A stretch of 64,000 nucleotides of DNA from the NCBI RefSeq assembly GCF_002005565.1, contig NZ_BDJC01000010.1, forward strand, positions 62,001 through 126,000, in the 5' to 3' direction. Within the stretch, counting starts at the first letter, position 1. The number at the start of each line of letters is the position of its first letter. This document shows, piece after piece, positions 47,094 through 57,700 of this stretch. This DNA comes from Streptomyces sp. JHA26. GTDB taxonomy: Bacteria; Actinomycetota; Actinomycetes; Streptomycetales; Streptomycetaceae. A program made the translations under genes and the position numbers. Under the pieces are notes generated by a model. The model did no database searches, was not told the origin of the DNA, and saw nothing but the letters and a program-made list of their open reading frames with translations.

Positions 47094-48368
47094 ATGATCA
47101 CAAGAAAACGGCTGGCGGCGGGCGTGTGCGCCCTGCTCGCCGCGCTGACGGCCGGGATCGCCCTGCCGGCCGGTGCTGTTGCCGGTGAACCCACGGGCGA
47201 GGACGCGCCGAAGGTCGACCTCGTGCTCGACGTCAGCGGTTCGATGCGCACCCGGGACATCGACGGCGGCACGCGGATGGCCGCGGCGAAGCAGGCGTTC
47301 AACGAGGTGCTCGACGCGACGCCCGAGGAGGTGCAGCTGGGCATCCGGACCCTCGGTGCCGACTACCCCGGTGACGACCGCAGAACGGGCTGCAAGGACA
47401 CCGCGCAGCTCTACCCGGTCGGTCCGCTGGACCGCACCGAGGCCAAGACGGCGGTGGCGACCCTGTCGCCCACCGGCTGGACGCCGATCGGGCCCGCGCT
47501 GCTGAAGGCGGCCGACGACCTCGACGGCGGGAACGGGTCCAAGCGGATCGTGCTGATCAGCGACGGCGAGGACACCTGCGCCCCGCTCGACCCGTGCGAG
47601 GTGGCCCGCGAGATAGCCGCCAAGGGCATCGGGCTGACCATCGACACCCTCGGCCTGGTCCCCAACACCAAGATGCGGCAGCAGCTCAGCTGCATCGCCG
47701 AGGCGACCGGCGGCACCTACACCTCCGTGGAGCACACCGACGAACTCACCGACAAGGTGAACCAGTTGGTCGACCGCGCGGCCGACCCGGTGGTGACGCC
47801 GGTCGCCGTCGAGGGCGCGGACGCGTGCGCGAAGGCGCCGACGCTGAAGTCGGGGCTGTACACCGACCGCGAGGAGTTCGGGAAGCAGCGCTGGTACCGG
47901 GTGGACGTGCTGCCCGGCGAGGAGCTGCGCGCCTCCGTGAGCGTGTCCGCCGACCGGGCCGTGAACCCGTCCTACGGCGTGCTGCTGCGGGCGGTCACGG
48001 TGCACGGCCGGGAGATCGTGCGCGGCGAGGCGGCGGACAACGGCCGTACGGACGTGGTCTCGACCGGTCTGCGCTACCCGAAGCCGGAGACCGACGACGC
48101 GGACACGGACGAGCCGGCCGCGGAGACCGTCTGCCTGCAGGTCACCCACTCCTTCTCCGTCGCGTCCGGCGTGAAGACCACTCCCGGTCTGCCGCTGGAG
48201 CTGACGGTCGACGTCGTCGACGGCCCGAGCCAGGCCGACGACGTGGCCGCGTTCGGCCTCGGGCGCGGCTGGTGGCTGCTGGGCGTGCTGGTACTCGTCG
48301 GCTTCCTCGCCGGTCTGCTGTGGGGCTGGCTGTCGCGCTGGCGGTTCGCGGTCTGGAGGACCAACTGA
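47094..48368 (+). CDS. Secreted von Willebrand factor A domain membrane protein
   Basis: The 424-residue protein has a signal peptide, a VWA domain at about 38-225 with an intact metal-ion-dependent adhesion site (DVSGSMR, T in GWTPIG, ISDGEDTC), a second extracytoplasmic domain, and a C-terminal membrane anchor (WWLLGVLVLVGFLAGLLWGW) with a short cytoplasmic tail. The four cysteines in the VWA domain probably form disulfides. It overlaps the next gene by one base (TGATG). Confidence 0.85.
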   Translation: MITRKRLAAGVCALLAALTAGIALPAGAVAGEPTGEDAPKVDLVLDVSGSMRTRDIDGGTRMAAAKQAFNEVLDATPEEVQLGIRTLGADYPGDDRRTGCKDTAQLYPVGPLDRTEAKTAVATLSPTGWTPIGPALLKAADDLDGGNGSKRIVLISDGEDTCAPLDPCEVAREIAAKGIGLTIDTLGLVPNTKMRQQLSCIAEATGGTYTSVEHTDELTDKVNQLVDRAADPVVTPVAVEGADACAKAPTLKSGLYTDREEFGKQRWYRVDVLPGEELRASVSVSADRAVNPSYGVLLRAVTVHGREIVRGEAADNGRTDVVSTGLRYPKPETDDADTDEPAAETVCLQVTHSFSVASGVKTTPGLPLELTVDVVDGPSQADDVAAFGLGRGWWLLGVLVLVGFLAGLLWGWLSRWRFAVWRTN

Positions 48369-49168
48369 TGCGTATCACTCGAGCGTTGAGTGCCGCCGTG
48401 CTGCTGCTCGGCCTCGCCGCGGCACCCGCGGCGGCCGACTCCTCGCCCTCCGCGGATCCGTCGGACAAGGGCGGCGCGCCGACCGCGGCGGGCACGTCCT
48501 TCCGCACGGCGACGGAGATCGAGCAGGGGCAGCGGGCCACGGCGAACGCCTCCGCGGGCGACTACCTGTACTGGTCGTTCCCGGCGGACGCGCGGCAGCG
48601 GCCGACCGTGAAGGCCACGGTGAAGCTGCCCGGGACGCACGCCGCCCAGACCTGGCGGATCGACGTGTACGACGGTCTGCGCCGCCGCCAGGCCTGCCAG
48701 TGGGGCGCGCAGACCCGCACGGCGCCCGAGGGCACGCCCTCCGTGGAGCTGGCGTGCGTGCTGCGCACGGTCCGCGCCTGGTCCGAGCCGTGGGCGAACG
48801 ACCCGCTGCCGGGCACGTACTACGTCCGGCTGACGGTGGTGAACCTGCCGACGTCCGACCTCGGCGTGCCGGTCGGCGCCGAGGTCCGGGTCGACTCGAA
48901 GGACATGGGCGGAGCGGCCGCCGTCGACGGCTCGCTGGCCGAGCCGCTGGTGCCGGGCGTCGCGATGACGTCCGGGCGGGACGACGACGCGGAGCGCGGC
49001 GCGGTGCTGTCCGCGATCGAGCCCGAGGACGGCTGGTCGTCGGGGTGGTGGTCCGACCGGTGGGTGTGGACCGGGATCGGTGCCGTGCTGGCCGCGCTGG
49101 CGGGCATCGGCGGGTACGCGCTGACGCGGGGTTCCGGACGCCCGTCGCGGGTGCCGCCGGGCGCCTGA
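48368..49168 (+). CDS. Secreted membrane-anchored partner of the VWA protein
   Basis: The 266-residue protein has a signal peptide (cleavage near AAA-DS), an extracytoplasmic domain resembling the second half of the VWA protein (YWSFPADARQRPTVKATVKL versus RWYRVDVLPGEELRASVSV), and a C-terminal helix (IGAVLAALAGIGGYAL). Translation is coupled to the VWA gene. The pair likely forms a surface complex of unknown function. Confidence 0.75.
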   Translation: MRITRALSAAVLLLGLAAAPAAADSSPSADPSDKGGAPTAAGTSFRTATEIEQGQRATANASAGDYLYWSFPADARQRPTVKATVKLPGTHAAQTWRIDVYDGLRRRQACQWGAQTRTAPEGTPSVELACVLRTVRAWSEPWANDPLPGTYYVRLTVVNLPTSDLGVPVGAEVRVDSKDMGGAAAVDGSLAEPLVPGVAMTSGRDDDAERGAVLSAIEPEDGWSSGWWSDRWVWTGIGAVLAALAGIGGYALTRGSGRPSRVPPGA

Positions 49169-49178
49169 GCGCCAGTCA

Positions 49179-49213
49179 GGAGGCCCGTTCCCGACGAAAG
49201 GGAGCGGGCCTCC
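49179..49213. terminator. Hairpin between convergent genes
   Basis: GGAGGCCCGTTCCC (49179-49192) pairs with GGGAGCGGGCCTCC (49200-49213), 14 bp with one G-T pair and a 7-nt loop. It lies between the stop at 49168 and the HxlR stop at 49221. Confidence 0.75.
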
Positions 49214-49220
49214 CGGCGTT

Positions 49221-49880
49221 TCAGGCGGCCCCGCCGAGCGCCTTGGCCGCCGTGCCGTCGCCGGTCACCCCGACCCGCCCGTCCCGCACCGCGTCCCGCA
49301 GGTCCAGCTCCCCGCGGCTGAGGGCCGCGCACGTGCCGGCGTCCAGCACCAGCCGGGCGTCGGGCTCCCCGGGCGCGGGCCCGTCACCGTACACCGGGCC
49401 CTCGTCCGCGCCGGCGTACAGGTGGAAGTCCCCTTCCTCCAGCCGGACTTCGACGATCCCCTCCGCCGCGCCCGCCGTCCGCAGGGCCCGCAGCAGGGGC
49501 AGCGCGAACCAGTGCGCCCGCACCGCGTCCGTGGGCCGCCGCTCTCCCAGCTCACCGGCGCCCCACGCCCCGAGCGCCTCCAGGACGGGCAGCAACGCGC
49601 GGCCCCGGGTGGTGAGTTCGTAGACGTACGCCGCACCGGGCGGCGGCAGCCGGCGCCGGGTCGTCAGCCCCTCGCGCTCCATGTCCTTCAGCCGCGAGGC
49701 CAGTACGTCCGTGCTGACGCCGGGCAGGTCGGCGTGCAGGTCGGTGTAGCGCCGCGGTCCGGCGAGCAGCTCCCGGACGATCAGCAGGGTCCAGCGGTCG
49801 CCGACGGTGTCGAGCGCGCGGGCGGCGGAACAGTACTGGTCGTAGCTTCGGCGAGGTGACATGCGACGCAGTGTAGACAT
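49221..49880 (-). CDS. HxlR family regulator with SCP2-like C-terminal domain
   Basis: The 219-residue protein has an HxlR winged helix (about 10-105: YCSAARALDTVGDRWTLLIV, GVSTDVLASRLKDMEREGL, Y-x-L-T-x-x-G) and a C-terminal SCP2/sterol-carrier-like domain (about 135-219). ATG 49880 or ATG 49862 may be the start. It is divergent from the aminotransferase, with two inverted repeats in the 69-bp gap. Confidence 0.82.
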   Translation of the reverse strand: MSTLRRMSPRRSYDQYCSAARALDTVGDRWTLLIVRELLAGPRRYTDLHADLPGVSTDVLASRLKDMEREGLTTRRRLPPPGAAYVYELTTRGRALLPVLEALGAWGAGELGERRPTDAVRAHWFALPLLRALRTAGAAEGIVEVRLEEGDFHLYAGADEGPVYGDGPAPGEPDARLVLDAGTCAALSRGELDLRDAVRDGRVGVTGDGTAAKALGGAA

Positions 49881-49884
49881 GTTG

Positions 49885-49919
49885 TTGGACTTTCCAAGCT
49901 CCCACTTGGTAAAACCAAG
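49885..49919. promoter_or_regulatory. Paired inverted repeats between hxlR and the aminotransferase
   Basis: TTGGACTTTCCAA (49885-49897; 5-bp arms) and CTTGGTAAAACCAAG (49905-49919; 6-bp arms) both have 3-nt spacers, and their dyads are 21 bp apart, two helical turns. They lie right against the hxlR start and 30 bp before the aminotransferase start, as expected for an HxlR operator. Confidence 0.65.
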
Positions 49920-49949
49920 CAACACCAGATGGCGGAGGGGAAGCGGCGC

Positions 49950-51158
49950 ATGGAGTTCCGGCAGTCGAACAAGCTCAGCGAGGTCTGCTACGAGATCCGG
50001 GGCCCGGTGATCGAGCACGCCGACGCACTGGAGGCGGCGGGGCACAGCGTGCTGCGCCTGAACACCGGCAACCCGGCCCTCTTCGGTTTCGAGGCGCCGG
50101 AGGAGATCCTCCAGGACATGATCCGGATGCTGCCGCGGGCGCACGGCTACACCGACTCGCGCGGCGTCCTCTCCGCCCGCCGGGCCGTCGCCCAGCGCTA
50201 CCAGGCGCTCGGCCTGGAGGTCGGCGTGGACGACGTGTTCCTCGGCAACGGCGTCTCCGAGCTGGTCTCCATGGCCGTGCAGGCCCTGCTGGAGGACGGC
50301 GACGAGGTCCTGATCCCCGCCCCCGACTTCCCCCTGTGGACGGCGGTGACGACCCTCGCCGGCGGCAAGGCGGTCCACTACCTGTGCGACGAACAGGCCG
50401 AGTGGTACCCCGACCTGGCCGACATGGAGTCGAAGATCACCGACCGCACCAAGGCGGTGGTCGTCATCAACCCCAACAACCCCACCGGCGCGGTCTACCC
50501 CAAGGAGGTCGTCGAGGGCATCCTCGACCTCGCCCGCCGCCACGGCCTGATGGTCTTCGCCGACGAGATCTACGACCAGATCCTCTACGACGACGCCGTC
50601 CACCACGCGGCCGCCGCACTCGCCCCCGACCTGGTGGTCCTCACCTTCTGCGGCCTGTCCAAGACCTACCGGGTGGCGGGCTTCCGCTCCGGCTGGCTGG
50701 TGGTGACCGGACCGAAGCAGCACGCGAAGGACTACCTGGAGGGCCTGACCATGCTGGCCTCCATGCGCCTGTGCGCCAACGCGCCCGCCCAGTACGCCAT
50801 CCAGGCAGCGCTCGGCGGCCGGCAGTCCATCCACGAGCTGACCGCCCCGGGCGGACGGCTGCGCGAACAGCGCGACGTGGCCTGGGAGAAGCTGAACGAG
50901 ATCCCGGGCGTCTCGTGCGTCAAGCCCAAGGGCGCGCTGTACGCCTTCCCGCGCATCGACCCGAAGGTGCACCCGATCCACGACGACGAGAGGTTCGTCC
51001 TGGACCTGCTGCTGCGCGAGAAGATCCAGGTGGTCCAGGGCACGGGCTTCAACTGGCCCTCCCCCGACCACTTCCGCATCCTCACCCTGCCCCACGCGGA
51101 CGACCTGGAGGCGGCGATCGGCCGGATCGGCCGGTTCCTCGGCGGGTACCGCCAGTAG
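49950..51158 (+). CDS. Alanine-type pyridoxal phosphate aminotransferase
   Basis: The 402-residue class I aminotransferase starts MEFRQSNKLSEVCYEIRGP, typical of AlaA-like enzymes. PLP contacts are NNPTGAVYP, DEIYDQILYDD and the Schiff-base Lys in GLSKTYRVAGFRSGW. Probable reaction: alanine or glutamate with pyruvate or 2-oxoglutarate. ATG 49950 has GGAGGGG 10 nt upstream; an ATG at 49929 would swallow that site. It is likely controlled by the divergent HxlR protein. Confidence 0.9.
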   Translation: MEFRQSNKLSEVCYEIRGPVIEHADALEAAGHSVLRLNTGNPALFGFEAPEEILQDMIRMLPRAHGYTDSRGVLSARRAVAQRYQALGLEVGVDDVFLGNGVSELVSMAVQALLEDGDEVLIPAPDFPLWTAVTTLAGGKAVHYLCDEQAEWYPDLADMESKITDRTKAVVVINPNNPTGAVYPKEVVEGILDLARRHGLMVFADEIYDQILYDDAVHHAAAALAPDLVVLTFCGLSKTYRVAGFRSGWLVVTGPKQHAKDYLEGLTMLASMRLCANAPAQYAIQAALGGRQSIHELTAPGGRLREQRDVAWEKLNEIPGVSCVKPKGALYAFPRIDPKVHPIHDDERFVLDLLLREKIQVVQGTGFNWPSPDHFRILTLPHADDLEAAIGRIGRFLGGYRQ

Positions 51159-51168
51159 CGGCGGGCCG

Positions 51169-51627
51169 TCAGTCCTTGCGGGTGAAGCGGACGCCCAGGT
51201 CGCAGGGGGTGTCGGGCTCGGACGTGGCGCACAGGGTGTCGCCGTCGTCGACGACCGTCAGCGTGAGCCGGCAGGGCTCGTCGGACTCCTCGGTGAAGGA
51301 CAGGCCGATCTCCGAACCCGACGTGGCCTGCGGCGAGGTCATGTACAGGCCGTCGTCGTGGGCGAAGAAGGCCCAGTCGCCGCCGCTGTGCCCGCCGGGG
51401 CAGCCGGTGTCGGCGAGCTTGCCCGCGTTCAGGCCGGACGCGGTGAAGGTCCGGCCGGCGGTGAGGGCGAGGGACGCCCCGTCGCCGGCCTGCCAGGTGC
51501 CGGTGACCCGGTCGGCGGAGACCGTCGCGGTCTCCGCGCCGGCACCGCCGCACGCCGTGGCCGACAGCAGGGTGATCAGCACGGCGGCCGTCCAGCGGGC
51601 GGCGGGTGCGAAGGGTGTCTTGAACAC
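51169..51627 (-). CDS. Small lipoprotein of unknown function
   Basis: The 152-residue product has lipobox SATAC near residue 26 and a mature domain of about 125 residues with four cysteines (DTGCPGG, EPCRL, LCATS, TPCDL) and a beta-rich pattern (VTGTWQAGDGASLALTAGRTF) suggestive of a small lipocalin-like barrel. It follows the RHS gene in the same direction, where an immunity gene would be expected, but a strong terminator separates them, so any such role is weak inference. Confidence 0.65.
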   Translation of the reverse strand: MFKTPFAPAARWTAAVLITLLSATACGGAGAETATVSADRVTGTWQAGDGASLALTAGRTFTASGLNAGKLADTGCPGGHSGGDWAFFAHDDGLYMTSPQATSGSEIGLSFTEESDEPCRLTLTVVDDGDTLCATSEPDTPCDLGVRFTRKD

Positions 51628-51656
51628 GGAGGAATCCTAGAAGGGTGCCGGATGTG

Positions 51657-51694
51657 CCGGTGGTCCGGGGCGGCGGGCCGCCCCGGACCACCGG
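51657..51694 (-). terminator. Very strong hairpin after the RHS gene
   Basis: CCGGTGGTCCGGGGCGGC (51657-51674) is the exact reverse complement of GCCGCCCCGGACCACCGG (51677-51694), up to 18 bp of stem. It starts 25 nt past the RHS stop and precedes the small lipoprotein gene. Confidence 0.85.
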
Positions 51695-51718
51695 GTGTCT
51701 GTCACGGGCGCGGTGGTG

Positions 51719-54700
51719 CTACCCCAGCCACTCCGAGTAGTTCACGCACTCGTTGATGGGCCACTTCTCCTCCCAGGAGAAGTCCTCGCGGACCGCCGCC
51801 CCGAAGGTGTCCTCGAACGCGGGGTTCCACGAGCGTGGGATGGCGTGGGTCGCGGACCGCCAGTCGGAGGAGTTCCAGGCGGTGAACTTGAGGGTGACGG
51901 ACCCCTCCTTCTTGTTGATCGAGCTGATCTTGGCCTTGCCGCTGTACGTGCCCAGGAAGGCGTCGGCCTGGTTGCTGGTGCCGATGGCGCCGTTGGTCAG
52001 CACGCTGGACATGTCCTTGGCGAAACCGCGCAGCGAGTTGAACTTGTACCAGGGGCTGCCGGGCTCGGGACCCTTGTCCTCGTACTGGAACTCGACCTCC
52101 TTGGCGAAGGCCCCCTTCGTGCCCTTCCGGGCCTGGCCGACCATCCTCGCCCGCAGGCCGGAGATGGTCTCGTCCTGCGCCAGGATGGACGTGAAGGCGT
52201 CGCCCCCGCGGAAGTCCTGGTGCTCGCGCAGCGGGTAGCCGCCGCCCCACAGCCAGCCGAAGAACAGGGAGCGCGAGGTCTCCCAGCGGTTGGCGGCCTT
52301 GGGGTCGCTGACGATGCCCCAGTCGGGGATGGAGGCCAGCCACTCCTCCATGCTCTGGGTGGGCGGGTTGAAGGGCAGGTCCCACGACTTGGTGATGTAG
52401 TTGTAGGTCGCGCCCGGCGTCCACTGGTTGACCGGCTTCTGGGTCCAGCCACCCGACGAGGTCGGGGCCGTGCCGCCCCAGCCACCGCCACCGCCGCCAC
52501 CACCGCCACCGCCGCCGCCGAGGGCGCCGATCACGGCACCGACCACGCTGATCACCGCGCCCACGACACCGCCGATGATCGCCCCGATGGCGCCGAGGAG
52601 ACCGCCGAGACCGTCGCTGGTGCCGCTCGGGTCGGAGTTGGTGACCGGGTTGTTGCTGGCGTAGGCGTAGCCGTTGAGGGTGTTGGGCTTGTCCGGTTCG
52701 AGCAGCGGGTCGACGCTGAGGAACCGGCCGGTGCCCGGGTCGTACTGGCGGGCGCCGAGCTGGGTGAGGCCGGTCGTGGCGTCGGCCGGCTTGCCCAGGA
52801 AGCCCTTGTCGTCGGGCCAGGCGCCGCCGGCCGTGCCGCGCGGGGCGCCGAACGGCGTCGACCAGCGCTTGACGAACGCCAGCGTGCCGGCGTCGATCGC
52901 CAGTGCCGAGGTGCCGTGGTGGTCACCGGCGAGGAAGGTGAGCTTCGTGCCGGAGACGCCCGCGGTGGAGGTGCGGACGGCGATGACGGACGAGCCCGCC
53001 TTGTAGGTGCGGGCACCGGAGAGCGCCTTGGTCGCACCGTTGCCGCTCACCTTGAGGTGGACCTCGGTGGTGCCCAGGTACAGGACGGTCTCGCCGTCCT
53101 TGGTGGTGGGGCGCCGGATGAGCAGGTCGCCGCCGGCGTCGTAGACGTAGGCGGTACCGGTGGCCGGCTTGCCGCCCGCCGCGGGCTCACCGGCGGTGGC
53201 GAGTCTGCCCTCGGCGTTCCAGTCCAGGGTCTGGGTGGCCTGGACCCCGGGCCGGGTCTCGGTGTTGCCGGTCTCGTCGTAGGTGTACGACGAGGTCTTG
53301 GCGCCGGTCGTGGTGGAGGCCAGGGCGTGCGGCTGGCCCTCGGCCGTGCCGTACGTGTACTCGGTGGTGACGTCACCGGACGCGCTGTGCTCGGTCTGCT
53401 TCGAGCGCAGGCCGGAGTCGTTGTACTGGTAGCTGGTCCAGTACGGCGCCGCTCCGCCGAGGTTGGCGACGGTACGGCCGGACGTGGCGCAGTCGGCGGT
53501 CTTGGGCGTCCAGGCCTCGCTCAGCCGGCGGTAGCCGTCGTAGGTGAAGCACTGGTGGTCCGCCTTGCCGGTGCCGCCCAGGGTGGTGGCGTCGGAGACG
53601 GAGGTGATGTTGCCGGCGTCGTCCTGCTGGTACTTCAGCTCCTGGAGCATGAAGCCGTGGACGTCGTCGGTGACGTACGACCGGGTGAGGCGGCGGGTGC
53701 CGGCCTCGTAGTCGTTGTTGAGGTAGACCTTCTTGGCGCCGGCCGGGTCGGTGGCCAGCGTCATCTGGCGCAGGTCGCCGAGGGGCGAGTAGGCCGCCTG
53801 CTGGAGGTAGCCGGTGGTGCCCTTGGCGGTCAGCACCTGGCCGAGCTCGTCGTAGGTGTAGGACACGGTCTCGGCGGACAGGCCGGCCACCGCGGGCGCG
53901 GCCGCCTGCTTGACGGTGCCGTCGAGGTTGTAGCCCGTGGAGAAGGACAGCTCGGCGGGCACGCCGGCCGCGACCAGCGGGTCGTCCGCGGGGAGGACGA
54001 GTTCGTTGTTGGTGACCTTGTACAGGGGGTCGTAGCGGGTGACCTTCTGGGTGTAGGCCCTGCCGGTCACGCCGCCCTCGTAGCGCACGGCCGTGTCCTG
54101 CTGGCCCTTGGCGAGGGTGTCGAAGGTCCAGGCCGCCAGCTTGTTCGCGTCGGTCTTCGACGTCTGCCACATGCCCGTCTTGCGGCCGAGCACGTCGTAC
54201 TCGAACAGCAGCACCTCGCCGCGGCCGTCGGTGGACTTCACCGCCTGGTCGAGCTCGTTGTGCTGGGTGACCGTCGTCCCCTTGTCGGGGTCGGTGACGG
54301 ACACCTGGCGGCCGAAGAGGTCGTAGGTGTACGTCCACGCGGACCGGTCGTGCGCGGTGATCGACTTCTGCCGGTCGGCGGCGTCGAAGGCGTACCGGGT
54401 GGTCATGTAGTCCGTGCCGGCCGGGCGGGTGCCCGCGTAGTCACGGCGCTCGACGGTCCGGCCGAACGCGTCGGTGACGACCGCGTTGGCCGAGCCGCCC
54501 TCCGGGGCGCTGGTGAGGACCAGATCGCCCTGGTAGGTGGTGTCGACGGTCCACTCGGTGACGCCGTAGCTCTTGGTGACCGCCTTGGTGACGCGGCCCA
54601 TGCCGTCGTAGACGCTGTCGGTCTGCCGGGGCGCCTGGCCGCCGTCGATCTGCACGATCGTGCCGGACGGGGCCGCGGTGTCGTCCCAGATGTCCGACTG

Positions 54701-57700
54701 CGCGGTCACCGGCAGGCCACGGCCGTCGTAGAGGGTCTGCGCGATGATCCGGCCGCCCTGGGCGGACGGCGCCTGCACCTGGCGGGTGCGCAGCAGCGAG
54801 TCGTAGATCTCGTAGGTGGTGTTGTAGCCGGAGCCGTCGCCGTTCAGGGTGGCGCTGGAGACCCACGGCAGGGACGTGGACTTCACGTGGTAGCCGTAGA
54901 CGTAGGTGGCGGTCTTGCCGAGCGCGCGGGAGCGGTTCGGCAGCCACACGGAAGTGATGCGGCCCAGGCTGTCGTAGGCGGACTCCGTCACCTTGCCGTT
55001 GGCGTCGGTGACCTTCAGGTCCACGCCCAGCGCGAAGTCCTTGACCGTGGTGGTCCGGTGCCCCTTGGCGTTGACGACCGTCGTAGAGGTCAGCGGGCCG
55101 GCCGCGGGCGGCTGGTACTCGGTCTTGGAGGTGATGACGTCGTCGGTGTTCTTCACCTGGACCGGGCGGCCCAGCGTGTCGTAGTCGGTGACGGCCGTCA
55201 TCTGCCACAGCGGCTGGTCGTCACTGCCGTAGCCCTTGGCGCGGCCGGACCAGCGCGCGTCGCCCTTGGTGGGCTTCTGCGTCGCGGACCAGGTGGTCGT
55301 GTCGTAGGCGGTGGCCTTGTCGGAGACGACGTCACCGGGGCGCGTGGCGTCCGCCGGCAGGTCCAGGGCGGAGTCGGCGACCGAGCAGGCCCGGCCGACG
55401 ATCCGGGTCCGGGAGACCAGCGCGGTCAGCCCGGCGGCGTCGTTGCGCGCGTACCAGGTGCGGGTGCACTTCTCGTCGCCGGTGACGGAGTCGTCGCCGG
55501 TGTCCTCCACCGACACGGGCATGCCGTAGTCGTCGTAACCGGTCTTGGTGGTGCGCACCCGGTCGTAGGGGGTGAGGCGGCTGGTGATGCGGGTGCGGGC
55601 GTGCGAGGCGCCCACGCGCACGTAGTACGCCTCGGTGTCGGCGTACGACTTGTGCTGGGTCGCCGTCCGCTTGGACCAGGGGTCGTTGACGGTGCCGGAG
55701 ACCTCCTTGTCGCCGTCGTAGGAGACGCTCTCGCGCTGGAAGCCGGCCAGTTGGTCGGAGTCGGTGACGGCCGGGGCGGTGACGCCGGAGACCTCCACCT
55801 TCCTGCGCCGGTCCGGGTCGGGGGTCTTGCCGTCGCTGCCGAGGACCCGGTCGCCGTCCATGCCGCGCAGGTAGACGGTGACGGTCTTGCTCCGGGTGCC
55901 GTTCGACGGCCCGGTGTAGTGGGTGACCTTGCCGTAGCCGCGCCACTGGGACCAGGTGCGCTCCTTGGCGGGGGTCAGCGGGTCGTCGTTGTAGTGCCAG
56001 GCACCGCCGCCGGAGTACTCGTAGGTGTGCTGCACGGCCTCGGAGCCGCCCAGCGGGTCGGTGGTGCGCACGGAGCTGACGGGGTACTTCTGGAACCAGT
56101 CGAGGATCGGCTCCTCCTGGCCGTAGGGCGACCAGTACACCGGGAAGCAGCGCGTGGTGTTCTCGTCCGCCTTGGGCATGGTCTGCCCGGCCACGCAGTC
56201 CGCGGGCAGGTAGTCCACGATCGTCTGCGCGCCGGTCTCGGAGACGACGGTCTTCAGGCGGGGCCGCTCGAAGGACAGGATGTCGTCGCTGGGGCTGTCC
56301 ACCCGGTTGGGCAGGAAGACGTGGGAGAACCTCACCGGGTCCAGGGAGAGGTCGCTCCCGCGCTTGCCGGTGTGCTTGATCTCGTCCAGCCACAGCGACT
56401 GGTCGGTGGAGTCACCGGTGTCGCCCGGGTCGAGGTAGAGGTGCTTGAGGGTCCAGGTGTCGACCGGCGAGAAGGCGGGCGTGGCCGCCGAGGCGTCCCA
56501 CGCGTAGGTGGTGACCGAGGTCAGCATCTTGCGGGTGAAGAACGACGGGCTGTCCAGGTACGGGCACTTGTCGCCGTCCTTGCAGATCCGGTCGAACGGC
56601 ACGTCGGGCCAGTTGTCCCGGGTGTCCTCGGTCAGCGCGTCGCAGCCGGTGCCGGAGGCCAGGCAGCGCTCGCCGTGACCGAACACGATCTTGTGCGAGG
56701 CCTGGGGGGTGCCGGAGAAGAGGGCGCCGGCGCGCTGTCCGTAGCGGATCTCCTTGAGGTAGCCGCCGCGGGTGTAGGACGTGCCGGTGTTGTCGTCGCC
56801 GAGCTTGTCGTAGTTGTTGGTCTCGTCCTCGTACCAGTAGGTCGTGGCGTTGCCGTGGGTGTCCTCGACGTAGTCGAGGTTCCACCGCCACGCCTGCTTC
56901 TTGTCGCGCGAGGTGAAGCCCGTTCCGTCGGCGTAGCCGGGCTCGCCCTCGTCGTCGCCGAAGACCGGCACGGTCCACACCGACTTGGTGCGGACGCCGG
57001 CGGCGGCGCCGTCGAGCTTGTTCCGGCCGAACACGAAGCGGGTGCCGTCGCCGGTGGTGACGGTCCAGTACTCACCGTTGTCGTCGCCGTTGTCCGCGCC
57101 GGTGGAGTGGGTGACCTTGGAGGCGTCGTCGTTCTTCAGCCGCCACTGCCCGGTGGTGTCGTCCTTGACCAGCTCGGTGGCCTTGCCGTTGAGGACGAGG
57201 GAGGCGTTGTCGTACTTCCAGCACAGGTCGTGCCGGTCCTTCTGCCCGTCGTCGGTGCAGGAGCCGTACTTGCGCTCGACGTAGGACGAGGTGATGTCGA
57301 AGCCCTCGCCGACCTCGGTGCCCTGGTTGTTGCTGGTGGAGGTGCGGCCGTCGACGCTGCCGGAGTCGTAGGAGATCTCCAGCTTCGGGGCCTCGCCGGC
57401 GGCCGGTTCGGGCGCCTTCAGCGGGTAGGACCAGGTGAACGAGCCGGAGCTGCCGCCCGCCTCCCAGGTCGAGGAGGCCGCGAGCGGCGTCGCCTTGTAG
57501 TCGCCGTCGGCGGAGGCGGTGCCGGCCGCCAGGGCGAGGGTCATGGTCTGCCCGGAGGCCGCCTTCGGAGCGAAGGCGAGGTCGGCGGTGAGCCGTTCGT
57601 CGCCGCGCTCGTTGGTGAACTTCACCGGTGTCGCGGGCGGGCAGGCGCCGGCACCGGCGGTGCAGTCGGGCAGGCGCAGCACCTGGAGGCGGCCGGCCCA

